From Dyadobacter sp. 676 (GTDB taxonomy: Bacteria; Bacteroidota; Bacteroidia; Cytophagales; Spirosomataceae): a stretch of 64,000 nt of DNA. The notes under the pieces are model-generated. The model made no database searches and had not been told where the DNA came from. It saw only the letters and a list, made by a program, of their open reading frames with translations. The position numbers and the translations under genes were made by a program. Where the stretch lies: assembly GCF_040448675.1 (NCBI RefSeq), contig NZ_CP159289.1:2542001-2606000 (forward strand), in the 5' to 3' direction. Of this stretch, positions 27,823 through 36,801 are shown piece after piece; within the stretch, counting starts at the first letter, position 1, and the number at the start of each line of letters is the position of its first letter.

Positions 27823-28755
27823 TTATGCCACGTCGACCGTCAAATTCAGATAATCCGGCAATTCGGGCTGTGTAGCGATGGCCTGGTCGATGATCGCGAG
27901 TACTTTTTCGCGCTCTGCGCCGTGAAGCGGCAGGCGCGGTGCGCGTACGTATTCCGAACCGATACCCATTTTGGCAGCGGCGAGTTTGATATTTTGTACC
28001 AGTTTGGGATGAATGTCCAGTTCGAGCAATGGCAGGTACCAGCGGTAAATCGCCAGCGCTTCTTTGTATTGACCCGCTTTCACAAGATTAAAAATCGCTA
28101 CGGTTTCTTTCGGGAATGCGTCCACCAAACCACCGATGACACCATCGGCACCCAGCATTACTTCCTCCATAATTAATGTATCGACGCCACAGAACACACG
28201 GAAACGGTCGCCGAACTTATTGAACAGGCGCGTTACATTGCTCACGTCACGGGTCGATTCTTTGATGGCGTGGATGTTCGGAACTTTCGCCAGCTCTTCG
28301 AACATCGGCAGGGTCACTTCGATTTTGTAATCGTAAGGGTTGTTGTAGATCATGATCGAAAGCGATACGCTTCCGGCGATGGTCTTGAACCAGGTCACAG
28401 TCTCATCGTCGTCGGCTTTGTAGCGCATCGGCGGAAGAATCATCAGGCCGTCGGCGCCTACGCTTTCAGCTTCTTTCGCGATGCTTACCGCCTCGGCTGT
28501 CGATTGTTCGGCGATACCAAGCACCACGGGCAGGCCGGCAGGAAGTACCTTCTTAGCATATTTCACCAGTTCCATTTTCTCGGCGCGGGTGAGTGTACTG
28601 GCCTCCCCGAGCGAACCGCCTACGATCGCCCCTGTTATACCTGCCTCAACCTGCGCTTCGAGGTTCTTGCCGAACAGCTCAAAATCAATTGTATCATCTG
28701 ATTTGAATGGCGTCACCAACGCTGGGAAAATGCCAGACCATGCTTCTTTGTTCAT
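27823..28755 (-). CDS. DHDPS-family 1-pyrroline-4-hydroxy-2-carboxylate deaminase
   Basis: A 310-residue TIM-barrel Schiff-base enzyme of the dihydrodipicolinate synthase/N-acetylneuraminate lyase family. The catalytic Lys165 is in 'HAIKESTRD' and Tyr137 in 'IMIYNNPYDY'; 'GGSLGEASTLTRAEK' is the usual 2-oxo-acid-binding GxxGE loop. Among the many DHDPS paralogues, the role is assigned from context: with epimerase, D-hydroxyproline dehydrogenase and KGSA dehydrogenase, it should deaminate pyrroline-4-hydroxy-2-carboxylate to 2-oxoglutarate semialdehyde. It is the first gene of the minus-strand run and is preceded by a TAATTTTG box. Confidence 0.88.
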   Translation of the reverse strand: MNKEAWSGIFPALVTPFKSDDTIDFELFGKNLEAQVEAGITGAIVGGSLGEASTLTRAEKMELVKYAKKVLPAGLPVVLGIAEQSTAEAVSIAKEAESVGADGLMILPPMRYKADDDETVTWFKTIAGSVSLSIMIYNNPYDYKIEVTLPMFEELAKVPNIHAIKESTRDVSNVTRLFNKFGDRFRVFCGVDTLIMEEVMLGADGVIGGLVDAFPKETVAIFNLVKAGQYKEALAIYRWYLPLLELDIHPKLVQNIKLAAAKMGIGSEYVRAPRLPLHGAEREKVLAIIDQAIATQPELPDYLNLTVDVA

Positions 28756-28781
28756 ATCCTGCTTATGTTAAAATTTTAGTC

Positions 28782-28789
28782 CAAAATTA
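28782..28789 (-). promoter_or_regulatory. Possible -7 box for the hydroxyproline cluster
   Basis: On the minus strand TAATTTTG lies 26 bp before the ATG at 28755 and matches the Bacteroidota -7 consensus TAnnTTTG. No convincing TTG -33 element is seen at the expected distance, so support is modest. Confidence 0.35.
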
Positions 28790-28864
28790 ATCCATGCTCC
28801 CATGCGGATATTCACATGTTTTAATCAATTCCTTACATATTTTAACATACTCCCCAAAATCCTC

Positions 28865-30805
28865 TCAAAGCTTGTTTTCGACGAACACCACCTGCGACCT
28901 GTCGGCCTTCCGGATCTTTTTCAGGAAATCGACCCAGGCCGCAAAATCCTTCGATCCGTAGCGCCCGCCGTTCATTACCACTTTCCTCGCGCAAATGAGC
29001 TTGTTGTTCTCGTACGTTGTTTTCAGTTCATAACTGCCGAATGCGGAAGCGATCAGAAAGGCGGGCAAGGTCGTTTCCAATTTATAGCTGGCCGGAACTT
29101 CGTATAACACTGTATCAAGATCGGTAAAGTTGTAGTCGGAAATGGGAAGGTAGAAATCCGTTGTGCGCTCGCCCGTCGCGGGAAGTTCGAACGGCCGGCT
29201 CAGCAGGCTCGGTTTAACGAATAGCCGGGTACCTGTTTTGGTAGCACAGTTGCGAACGTTCAGCGTCAGCTTTTCCGTAACCGACGGGTCCTTTTCCTGC
29301 CCTTGCGTCAGTTCGAAGCGCTGTAAGTCGAGGCTGGGAAGGTTAATATGGTTTAAAAGCCACTTCTTTTGTTCTTCCTTCGATCCGCTGTTGATCACAC
29401 CCGCACGGCTCTCATGCTGCAAGCCCGTGTACAAAACCTTCACATCCACTTCGCCATCTCCGGTCTCGCCCAGTTTCACCAGCACACGACTGTTCCGCAC
29501 ATTCTGGTCTGGTTTGTAATTTAATGTAGACACGAGCTTGCCGCCGTCGGGCGTCACAAGCAGCGCGTACCTGCTGCCTGTGGAGGAACCCATGTAATTG
29601 GGACGCGTAGTCTGGCTGGTACACTCGAGCCAGAGTGTGTCCTTGTCCACCAATGCGCATGCGATGGCATGATTGAACTGGTTGCTAGGGAAATCGGGCT
29701 TCATCCGTTGTTCTTTTCCGGCGGCGATCAATGCGGGATAGCATTGGATACCAACCGACCGCAATGCCGCAAGGGTGAAATTGGTAAGCGCCTTGCAGTC
29801 GCCGTAGCCGGTATTGGCCACCGTTGTGGCGTCGATGGTCTGCCAGCCGCCGATACCGAGCTGAATGCTCACGTAGCGGGAACGCGACTGCATCCATTTG
29901 TAGATTAGCTCCGCTTTTTCGCGATCAGATTTCGCCGGTTTGATCACGTTTTTTATCTCGGCGAGCGTATTAGCCGGCAGCACGTCCCTGCCGGCATTCA
30001 GCGTATGATAAAACTTCCCGAAATCCGCCCAGGTATTGAAGTTTCCCTTGTAATCCTGAACCTCGAACTCCGAAGGGGCTACTATGACATGCGGAACCCG
30101 GTCTTCTTCGGGAAGCGGATAGAAATCGTCGGATTTTTTTGCTGCATAGTCTTTTAGGGTCCATTGATACAAGTCGCTGCCATCGGCGTCGGCAGATTTT
30201 ACGACAGCCGGGGCCGCGTTGTATTCTTTATATCTGAACTTAAAACCGGCAGGAGCTTTGATTTTGTACGTTGAAAGCTCCACGGCCGATTTCTCGTCCG
30301 ACACAGGCGTCCACCATGGGTACATCATCATGTTGCGCTTGCGCGCCTCATACACGTACTCGATCGTATAAGGGTAAGCATAGCTCTTTTTCCCAAAACT
30401 GGCCAGTTTCATGCGTGCATCGCTGATGTCGTCTCCGCCCGAACCGTAGCCAAAATCCTCGATATCCGAATTACGCAGTTTCTTGACCTGCTTACCGCTG
30501 GCATCGTACAGGGTCCCGCTGATATCGGAGATCTTCGTGAACTTGTCGTACCGCACATACAGCACCCCGTGCTCCTCCTCCCCGCTTTCGTTGAGGATGG
30601 TGACCACCGTCCTGTTTTTCTGAATGGCCTCGCCCTGGGATTTGATTTCCCAAACCAGTTCATCGACCCGCACGACAGCATTCGCATCCTTTATTAATGC
30701 AGGATTGATTTTATCCACATTGAAATCCGACTGTCCGGAAACACTTAGGGGGAACAGCAGGCACACGGATATTATATTTCTGACTGATATTTTTAATTTT
30801 TGCAT
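28865..30805 (-). CDS. DUF3857 / transglutaminase-like secreted protein
   Basis: A 646-residue exported protein (signal ending near SVSGQ). It has the N-terminal beta DUF3857 domain ('VVRVDELVWEIKSQGEAI') and a transglutaminase-like core. Cys is in 'NTGYGDCKALTNFTL' and His in 'SNQFNHAIACALV'; the third residue is Glu in 'LWLECTSQ' where Asp is usual. A C-terminal beta domain (DUF2569-like region not identified) follows. Function is unknown; such proteins are periplasmic or outer-membrane-associated in Bacteroidota. It follows a paralogue by 15 bp and shares its operon. Confidence 0.82.
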   Translation of the reverse strand: MQKLKISVRNIISVCLLFPLSVSGQSDFNVDKINPALIKDANAVVRVDELVWEIKSQGEAIQKNRTVVTILNESGEEEHGVLYVRYDKFTKISDISGTLYDASGKQVKKLRNSDIEDFGYGSGGDDISDARMKLASFGKKSYAYPYTIEYVYEARKRNMMMYPWWTPVSDEKSAVELSTYKIKAPAGFKFRYKEYNAAPAVVKSADADGSDLYQWTLKDYAAKKSDDFYPLPEEDRVPHVIVAPSEFEVQDYKGNFNTWADFGKFYHTLNAGRDVLPANTLAEIKNVIKPAKSDREKAELIYKWMQSRSRYVSIQLGIGGWQTIDATTVANTGYGDCKALTNFTLAALRSVGIQCYPALIAAGKEQRMKPDFPSNQFNHAIACALVDKDTLWLECTSQTTRPNYMGSSTGSRYALLVTPDGGKLVSTLNYKPDQNVRNSRVLVKLGETGDGEVDVKVLYTGLQHESRAGVINSGSKEEQKKWLLNHINLPSLDLQRFELTQGQEKDPSVTEKLTLNVRNCATKTGTRLFVKPSLLSRPFELPATGERTTDFYLPISDYNFTDLDTVLYEVPASYKLETTLPAFLIASAFGSYELKTTYENNKLICARKVVMNGGRYGSKDFAAWVDFLKKIRKADRSQVVFVENKL

Positions 30806-30820
30806 GAAAACAGGAGGATA

Positions 30821-32860
30821 TTAAATGTTCTTTTTCTTGATCACCAATTGCTGCGCGTGCTTCTGCACAACGCGCTCGAAAAACTCCTTCAAATCCGGAT
30901 ATTCTTCGGGCAGGAAACGGGTCCGGCTGACCTGGATCATGGTATTGACCTGAATCACATTGCCCACCTGCCGTACCTGGTAAGAGAATTTACCTCCTTT
31001 ATCGGGCAGCACCACGATCTCCGCCTTGGGCATTTCTTCCAAAGCATACCCCTCAGGCAGTGTGAAATTACCGATGAATGAGGCTGAGATACCGGTTCCG
31101 AGATCGATCGGGTAAATGCGCTCCTTGGATTTGAATGGGTTCTTCGTCCACCGGCCGGCCATGATAGGGTTAAAGTACAACACGCCGGGCGATGCGTTTT
31201 CATCCTCCGCCTCAAAATCGCAGCTGACGTTGACGGTACCCTTCAGGTCTTCCGTTTTATTTTTGATACTCACATTCTGGATTTTCCATTCCGGAACTTC
31301 TTTTTTCAATGCCTCGTGCACTACATTATCGGCCCCGGCTGCATATTCGGAACGCCAGTCGAGTGCCTCGTAACCGCCGTAAGAAATGCTATAAGTACCC
31401 TTCATCGTCCCGTCTTCCGGCGAGACGGTAGCGGTGATCATTTCCAGTTTGCTTTGTGAATCGGCTGGAATGATTTCCAGAAACCTGCCGGCTCCCTTTT
31501 TCGGAATCAGCCTTCCAAAACCATTTAATGCTCTTTCAGGAAGCATACCCGGCTTGGAATAGGATTCGGACGCGTCCAGGAAATACGTTTTCTCGCCTAT
31601 CTTAACATGCGCCACCACATAATTGAAGCTTTCGAGCATCGGGATCTCCTGGTGCAGGTACCCATGCGAGCGCGTGCTTAACAGAAAAGGGTTACATTCC
31701 AGATCCAGCTCGCGGAGGAGCACGGTGAGCATCAGGTTGATATCGCACGCATTACCTTTTCGGTTGTCGTAGGCCTTTCTGATACCCGTATCGGAAAACA
31801 AGCCCGAGTAGCCGTCCCATTTCATATGGTTCTGAATGTGCTTGTAAGCCAGATTCATACGTTCAGTCGGATCGGTCGTTTTCGCGGCGATTTCATCACG
31901 GATTTCTTTCAGGAAACCACTTTTCCGCAGCTCGCCTCCGAACCAGGCGGCTTCGTCGAGCGTCCGCTCCACATTGTCCCAGGTTTGCGAAAAGTTCTTT
32001 TTCATCTCACCGGGTATCGTGATGCTCGCCAGCTCGAAGTTGATTTTGGATATGTAGTCCGAAGCCGTCGTAATGTAAGGCTCATTCACAAACGCAGGAA
32101 CGTCCTTGATAACAAACCGGTAGGATAATCCGGGCCCGTCATAAGTCGAGTGGCCGACGGACACGTTTTCCGGCTCCTGCTCGTGAATATCGAGCGTCAG
32201 GTAGCCGCCCATTGTCATTTTGTAATCCAGGAAACCCGGTATAGTAATGTTGTATTCACTCCATTTGCGTGGTATCGACCCCTGAAAAGCCCACATATCC
32301 GGCTCATGTCTTACGCTCATCGGCGAAACGAGCGAATACGAGTATTCTATGATCGAACCTTTTTTAGCATTGGGAAGGTTAAACTTAACAGTAGTCCGGG
32401 TGTCGGAAGTCTTCTCACGACGTATGGCTTTCTTTTCCAGCTCTGTGCGGACGATCTGGTTATTGTCGAGATTGTAGGTGTAGCCTTTCAGGTCCTCGAT
32501 CCATTCCTGTTCCTTATAGCTGGAACCCATATAATGCGGAATGGCAACCGAGGCCCTGTCGAGCGCCGACTCTTTCAATATCTTGACCCGAACCCAGATA
32601 TTAGACGTCATGAGGAGGCCTTTGAGGTTGTCGTAGGAGAATGTGACTTTGCCATAATCGTACAGGTAAACGGCATCGGCGGTACTGTCGCCCGGATAGG
32701 CGGTCATTTCGAGCGAAGCGCGGTCGATCAGTCCCAGCTTGGGTTTGAAATCATCCTGTGCGAAAGCATGGAAAGAGAGGCAAAACAACAGGAATTGGAT
32801 GGACAAAACATTCCTGCGGAACAGACCGGACGGCCTGATGGAAAGTAAAAAGTTAGTCAT
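30821..32860 (-). CDS. DUF3857 / transglutaminase-like secreted protein (paralogue)
   Basis: A 679-residue exported protein, upstream paralogue of the 28865 gene. ATG 32860 is preferred; an ATG at 32896 would add twelve residues and make an odd signal. The signal ends near FHAFAQ. DUF3857 comes first, then a transglutaminase-like core with Cys in 'KGNACDINLMLTVLL' and Asp in 'TYFLDASESY'. The usual catalytic His position reads 'FNYVVAHV', where Tyr stands in for His, so it may not be catalytic. The C-terminal part contains 'SISYGGYEALDWRSEY'. Role unknown. Confidence 0.82.
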   Translation of the reverse strand: MTNFLLSIRPSGLFRRNVLSIQFLLFCLSFHAFAQDDFKPKLGLIDRASLEMTAYPGDSTADAVYLYDYGKVTFSYDNLKGLLMTSNIWVRVKILKESALDRASVAIPHYMGSSYKEQEWIEDLKGYTYNLDNNQIVRTELEKKAIRREKTSDTRTTVKFNLPNAKKGSIIEYSYSLVSPMSVRHEPDMWAFQGSIPRKWSEYNITIPGFLDYKMTMGGYLTLDIHEQEPENVSVGHSTYDGPGLSYRFVIKDVPAFVNEPYITTASDYISKINFELASITIPGEMKKNFSQTWDNVERTLDEAAWFGGELRKSGFLKEIRDEIAAKTTDPTERMNLAYKHIQNHMKWDGYSGLFSDTGIRKAYDNRKGNACDINLMLTVLLRELDLECNPFLLSTRSHGYLHQEIPMLESFNYVVAHVKIGEKTYFLDASESYSKPGMLPERALNGFGRLIPKKGAGRFLEIIPADSQSKLEMITATVSPEDGTMKGTYSISYGGYEALDWRSEYAAGADNVVHEALKKEVPEWKIQNVSIKNKTEDLKGTVNVSCDFEAEDENASPGVLYFNPIMAGRWTKNPFKSKERIYPIDLGTGISASFIGNFTLPEGYALEEMPKAEIVVLPDKGGKFSYQVRQVGNVIQVNTMIQVSRTRFLPEEYPDLKEFFERVVQKHAQQLVIKKKNI

Positions 32861-33077
32861 GAACAAGTAGATGAGGAGTAACAAAAATTCATGCATTATC
32901 GCACAGTTATTTCGATTTTCAAAGGGAATTTTATCACCGAAACCGGATTTTTTTTCACTTGAACCAAAACTGGCCGAATACGGATTTTAATGTCTAATTT
33001 TGACACACAAACAAGGCTGCGCTATTGCATGCCGCTTGTTCCTGCTAACCCATAATCTTAACATTTATCTTTAAACT

Positions 33078-34169
33078 ATGTCATCTTTTGAAAACGAAAG
33101 CCCCATCCGCGTACTGGTAGTCGGTTGCGGGAACATGGGTGCTTCCCACGCTTTTGCCTACCAGCTCCTGGATGGTTTCGAGATCTGCGGAATCGTTTCG
33201 ACCGGAAAAAGCAAGGAGGTCCTCAACGAAAAACTCGGCGGCGGTTATGCCCTTTTCAATGATTATGAAACGGCATTGAAAGAAACCAAACCCGATGCCG
33301 TCTGTATTTCAACTTATCCCGATACGCACGAGGATTTCGCGATCAAGGCGCTCGAAGCCGGTGCGCACGTGTTCATCGAAAAGCCGCTTGCCGATACCGT
33401 CGAAGGCGCAAAGCGGGTAGTGGAAGCTGCCAAAAAGGCGAATAAAAAAGTGGTAGTTGGCTACATCCTGCGCGTACACCCATCGTGGGAGCGTTTCGTG
33501 ACCGAAGCGCAGGGCCTGGGCAAGCCGCTGGTCATGCGGATGAACCTCAACCAGCAAAGCCACGGCTACATGTGGGGCGTTCACCGCAACCTCATGAAGA
33601 GCCTCAGCCCGATCGTGGATTGCGGCGTGCATTACATCGACGTGATGTGCCAGATGACCCGCTCGAAGCCGCTCCGTGTGAATGCGATCGGCGCACGCCT
33701 GACCGACGATATTCCGGCAGGAAACTACAACTACGGCCAGTTGCAAATCTGGTTCGAAGATGGTTCGGTGGGCTGGTACGAAGCCGGCTGGGGGCCGATG
33801 ATCAGCGAAACGGCATTCTTCGTGAAAGACGTGATCGGACCGAAAGGCTCGGCGTCGATTGTCGCGAAAGACGCGGGCGGTACCGGAAAATCATCTTCCG
33901 TAGAGGCACATACGAAAACCGAATCGATCCGTGTACACCACGCCGACCTGAACGGTTCCGACGAATTTGCGAAGGAAGACACGTGGATTAACCTCGAAGA
34001 CGAGCCCGACCACCAGGAACTTTGCAACCGCGAGCAGCGCTACTTCCTGCGCGCGATCAAGGAAGACCTCGACCTGACCGACCACCTGTCGGACGCCGTT
34101 ACCAGCTTGCAGATCGCATTCGCTTGTGACGAGTCGGTGAAAACCGGACGGACGGTGGATCTCGCCTGA
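33078..34169 (+). CDS. Gfo/Idh/MocA family oxidoreductase
   Basis: A 363-residue cytosolic NAD(P)-dependent dehydrogenase. The Rossmann loop is 'RVLVVGCGNMGASHAFAY'. The family Lys-Pro is in 'VFIEKPLAD', and 'VVGYILRVHPSWERFV' and 'SPIVDCGVHYIDVM' (catalytic Asp and His) complete the active site. It has its own terminator at 34191-34225 and is transcribed away from the DUF3857 pair. Members of this type reduce or oxidise sugars and inositols; the substrate here is unknown. Confidence 0.93.
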   Translation: MSSFENESPIRVLVVGCGNMGASHAFAYQLLDGFEICGIVSTGKSKEVLNEKLGGGYALFNDYETALKETKPDAVCISTYPDTHEDFAIKALEAGAHVFIEKPLADTVEGAKRVVEAAKKANKKVVVGYILRVHPSWERFVTEAQGLGKPLVMRMNLNQQSHGYMWGVHRNLMKSLSPIVDCGVHYIDVMCQMTRSKPLRVNAIGARLTDDIPAGNYNYGQLQIWFEDGSVGWYEAGWGPMISETAFFVKDVIGPKGSASIVAKDAGGTGKSSSVEAHTKTESIRVHHADLNGSDEFAKEDTWINLEDEPDHQELCNREQRYFLRAIKEDLDLTDHLSDAVTSLQIAFACDESVKTGRTVDLA

Positions 34170-34190
34170 GTATAAGGAGTTTCATATTCA

Positions 34191-34225
34191 AGCCCTGTTG
34201 CGGTATATCCGTAACAGGGCTTTTT
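34191..34225 (+). terminator. Rho-independent terminator of the Gfo/Idh/MocA gene
   Basis: AGCCCTGTT (34191-34199) and AACAGGGCT (34213-34221) form a 9-bp stem, extended by inner CGG/CCG, followed by a T-rich tail. The remnant SusC sequence begins about ten bases after it. Confidence 0.85.
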
Positions 34226-34235
34226 ATTTAGCCAT

Positions 34236-35699
34236 ACTTCTACAAGCACCCGCGGTGCCAACGGGGTGATCATTATCACGACCAAACGTGGCAAATCGGG
34301 CACGACGCAGATTTCTTACGACATCTGGGGCTCCTACATTACACCTGCAAGCCGGCTCGGAACGCTTACAGCCGACGAGTTCATGAAGGTCTACAACACG
34401 GCATACGACAACGCCGAGAAGTTCGACGAGCAAGGCTTCAAAGATGGCAAGTATGTGCGCAATTTGCCCGCCAATTTCCCTAATCTCTTCGACGCCAACG
34501 GCAAACCCAAATACAATACCGATTGGGAAAAGGAAATTTACAAGCCGACCTGGGCCCGGAACCACGAGCTGGCGGTACGCGGTGGCGGCGAAAAAAGCGC
34601 TTACAGCATTTCGGTGGGTTACACCGATCAGGGCAGATTAAATCCTGGGGCAACTGTATTCCCATATCAAATTCACGCCGGGCCTCAGCCTCCGCACCAA
34701 TTACAGCTATGAGCTTCGGTTCGATAAGAACAATTTCTATTCCGGCCGCGACCTGAATGCATTGTCGGCCGACCAGAAAGGTTCAGCCAGTATTTCGGCC
34801 AATAACGAGTTTTACTGGCAATTCGAGAATTATTTCAATTACAACAAAACCATTGGGCAGACCACAACGTCTCGGCATTGCTGACCGCTACCTCATTACC
34901 TTCACAAGCCGTTACGACGGAGCTTCGAAGTTCGGGGCCAACAAGAACAAAGTGCTTAAGCCTCGGCAGGAACGGCGACGACATTTTCCCCGGACCCAAC
35001 TTTTTGGGCAATACCAATATTCTCCGGATAGGTCAGCCGATCGGTACGCTGTGGGGTTACCGCCGCCTCGGAACGTGGGGAACCGCCGAAGCCGACGAAG
35101 CTGCCAAGTATAACCGCCTGCCCGGCGATCTGAAATGGGAGGATATCAACAAGGACGGCAAAATCGATGGTAAAGACGAAACCATTATCGGTCGCTCCTA
35201 TCCCAAATGGAACATGAATATTGCCAACACATTCCAGCTCGGCAAGTTCGACCTCTCGTTCGATATCCGCATTGTGATGGGCGTGAATACCGTAAATGCC
35301 ACCAAGCACTCCGTAGAAGACCGCCAGGCAATCGCCAGCAGCTCGCGCACCGTGCTGAATGCCTGGACGCCCGAGAACCAGAATACGCATATCGCGCAGA
35401 TCCGCCATTACAATGCCGGTTACGATACCCATATGGACGACTGGTGGGTGGAAGACGGCTCGTTTATCCGCGGCCAGAATATCGTGCTGGGCTACTCGCT
35501 GCCGACCAGGTTCGGGAAGGTCAATTTCCAGCGCCTGCGCATCTACGCGAGCGCGCAGAACTTCTTCCTCATCGACGACTATTCGGGCTATGACCCGGAA
35601 GCGTTGACCGGCTTCGGCGGGCAGTTGAATGCGAATATGGAGTTCTTTCAATATCCGCGTCCGCGCACCTACAACCTTGGTTTGAACATTGTTTTTTAA
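34236..35699 (+). pseudogene. Decayed SusC/RagA outer membrane protein remnant
   Basis: The frame opens mid-plug with 'TRGANGVIIITTKRGKSG'. The signal peptide, CarboxypepD domain, TonB box and most of the plug are gone. At least four reading-frame changes and several internal deletions follow. The pieces are 'ADEFMKVYNTAYDNAEKF' (34266 frame), 'IKFTPGLSLRTNYSYELRF' (from 34666), 'DHNVSALL' (34860), 'DRYLITFTSRYDGASKFG' (34883), then an open tail from about 34960 to 35699 with 'SVEDRQAIASSSRTVLNAW' and the terminal 'YNLGLNIVF'. It is paralogous to the intact SusC at 36802. The start sits right after the terminator at 34191-34225. Confidence 0.9.
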
Positions 35700-35723
35700 A
35701 GTGATCCTAAACTGACTCTCACA

Positions 35724-36180
35724 ATGAAAAAGCATATTCTATATACTTGCCTGGCGCTGGGCATCGCTTCCTGCAACGACTTCCTGACCGACAACCCGAC
35801 CGGCCAGCTTACGACCTCTTCGTCGGTTTCGAGTCCCGAAATCGCCCGCGCATTCGTAGACGGGGCCTATTCGCAGATCGTGACGTTCAACAACGGCGGC
35901 GGTGGCTGGGGCGGCACCGGCCGTGACGACGACCAATGTGGACGAATTCGAGAAAGCCGTTTGGGCCGAGCGGTACTTCGAGCTTTGTTATGAAGGCAAG
36001 ATGTGGTTCGACATACTTCGCACGCGCAAGGTTCGGAACGATCTCACCCGACAATGGGACAATTTCGTGGGCCATAAAACTGTTTACAGCAAGACCTTCA
36101 CCGAAAAGAACCTGCTCCTACCCATCCCGCAGCGCGAAACGGACAACAACAAGGCGCTTGTTCAGAATGTAGGATTTTAG
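35724..36180 (+). pseudogene. Decayed SusD/RagB lipoprotein remnant
   Basis: The 5' piece (35724 frame) encodes a good lipoprotein start (lipobox IASC, then NDFLTDNPTGQL) and about 60 residues of SusD. It then jumps near 35920 to another frame that encodes only the C-terminal region ('VWAERYFELCYEGKMWFDILRTRKV' to the end at 36180). Roughly 350 residues of the middle are missing, and the junction changes frame. It lies 24 bp after the SusC remnant, as in an intact pair, so both members decayed. Confidence 0.88.
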
Positions 36181-36235
36181 CATAAATCAAGCTGATATTG
36201 CCTGATAGTTGTAGCATTTTTGCACAAAGCCGTCC

Positions 36236-36276
36236 TCCGAAGCGTACAGCCGGAGGCGGCTTTTTTATTAAAAATT
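36236..36276 (+). terminator. Terminator after the SusD remnant
   Basis: AAAGCCGTCCTCCG (from 36236) pairs with CGGAGGCGGCTTT (from 36261) and is followed by six or more T residues. It lies about 55 bp after the remnant stop. The rest of the gap to 36801 has no gene apart from the palindrome at 36331. Confidence 0.8.
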
Positions 36277-36330
36277 AGCATATAACGGGTTGATCCAGTG
36301 GCTTTTCGGGGTAATTTTTTACAGGATTAA

Positions 36331-36344
36331 TGCAAACGTTTGCA
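36331..36344. promoter_or_regulatory. 14-bp perfect palindrome resembling a LacI-family operator
   Basis: TGCAAACGTTTGCA is an exact palindrome with central ACGT. LacI/CcpA-type regulators bind AAACGTTT-like sites with a central CpG. It lies 458 bp upstream of the SusC start, in a 621-bp non-coding stretch. No LacI-type gene is visible in the window. Confidence 0.5.
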
Positions 36345-36801
36345 CAAATTATTATGTATTTTCCTGCCCGGTTATTCGAAATCTATTGTTAAATATTATA
36401 ATATTGCAACGCGTTTTCTTAAAGACTTTTATTAATGCCAACTGACGCCACTATTTGAAGCATTTATCCGGCAGATAATCGGTTGCAGTCCCGAGCATCC
36501 GCCATCCAATCCATCCTCCGTCAGAGAAAACGTACCGTATCAATGCCTTTTTTGACATAGTGCTGTCAGGGTCTGTGATCATGATTTGATTTCAAAACTC
36601 GGCAGGGATTAATGCGGCTCTGACGAAATGTAATTTATTAAATACCAGCTATAATTATTTCACTATTCACCGAAACCATTGTTAACTGTAAACCGCAAAC
36701 TATGATTAAACAAAGAAAGCAAACACCTAACGAACAGAGATCTATGACTAAAATTCGTGTTTTCCAAGACTGCATGAGAAACGTTTAACAAGCCTTACTA
36801 C

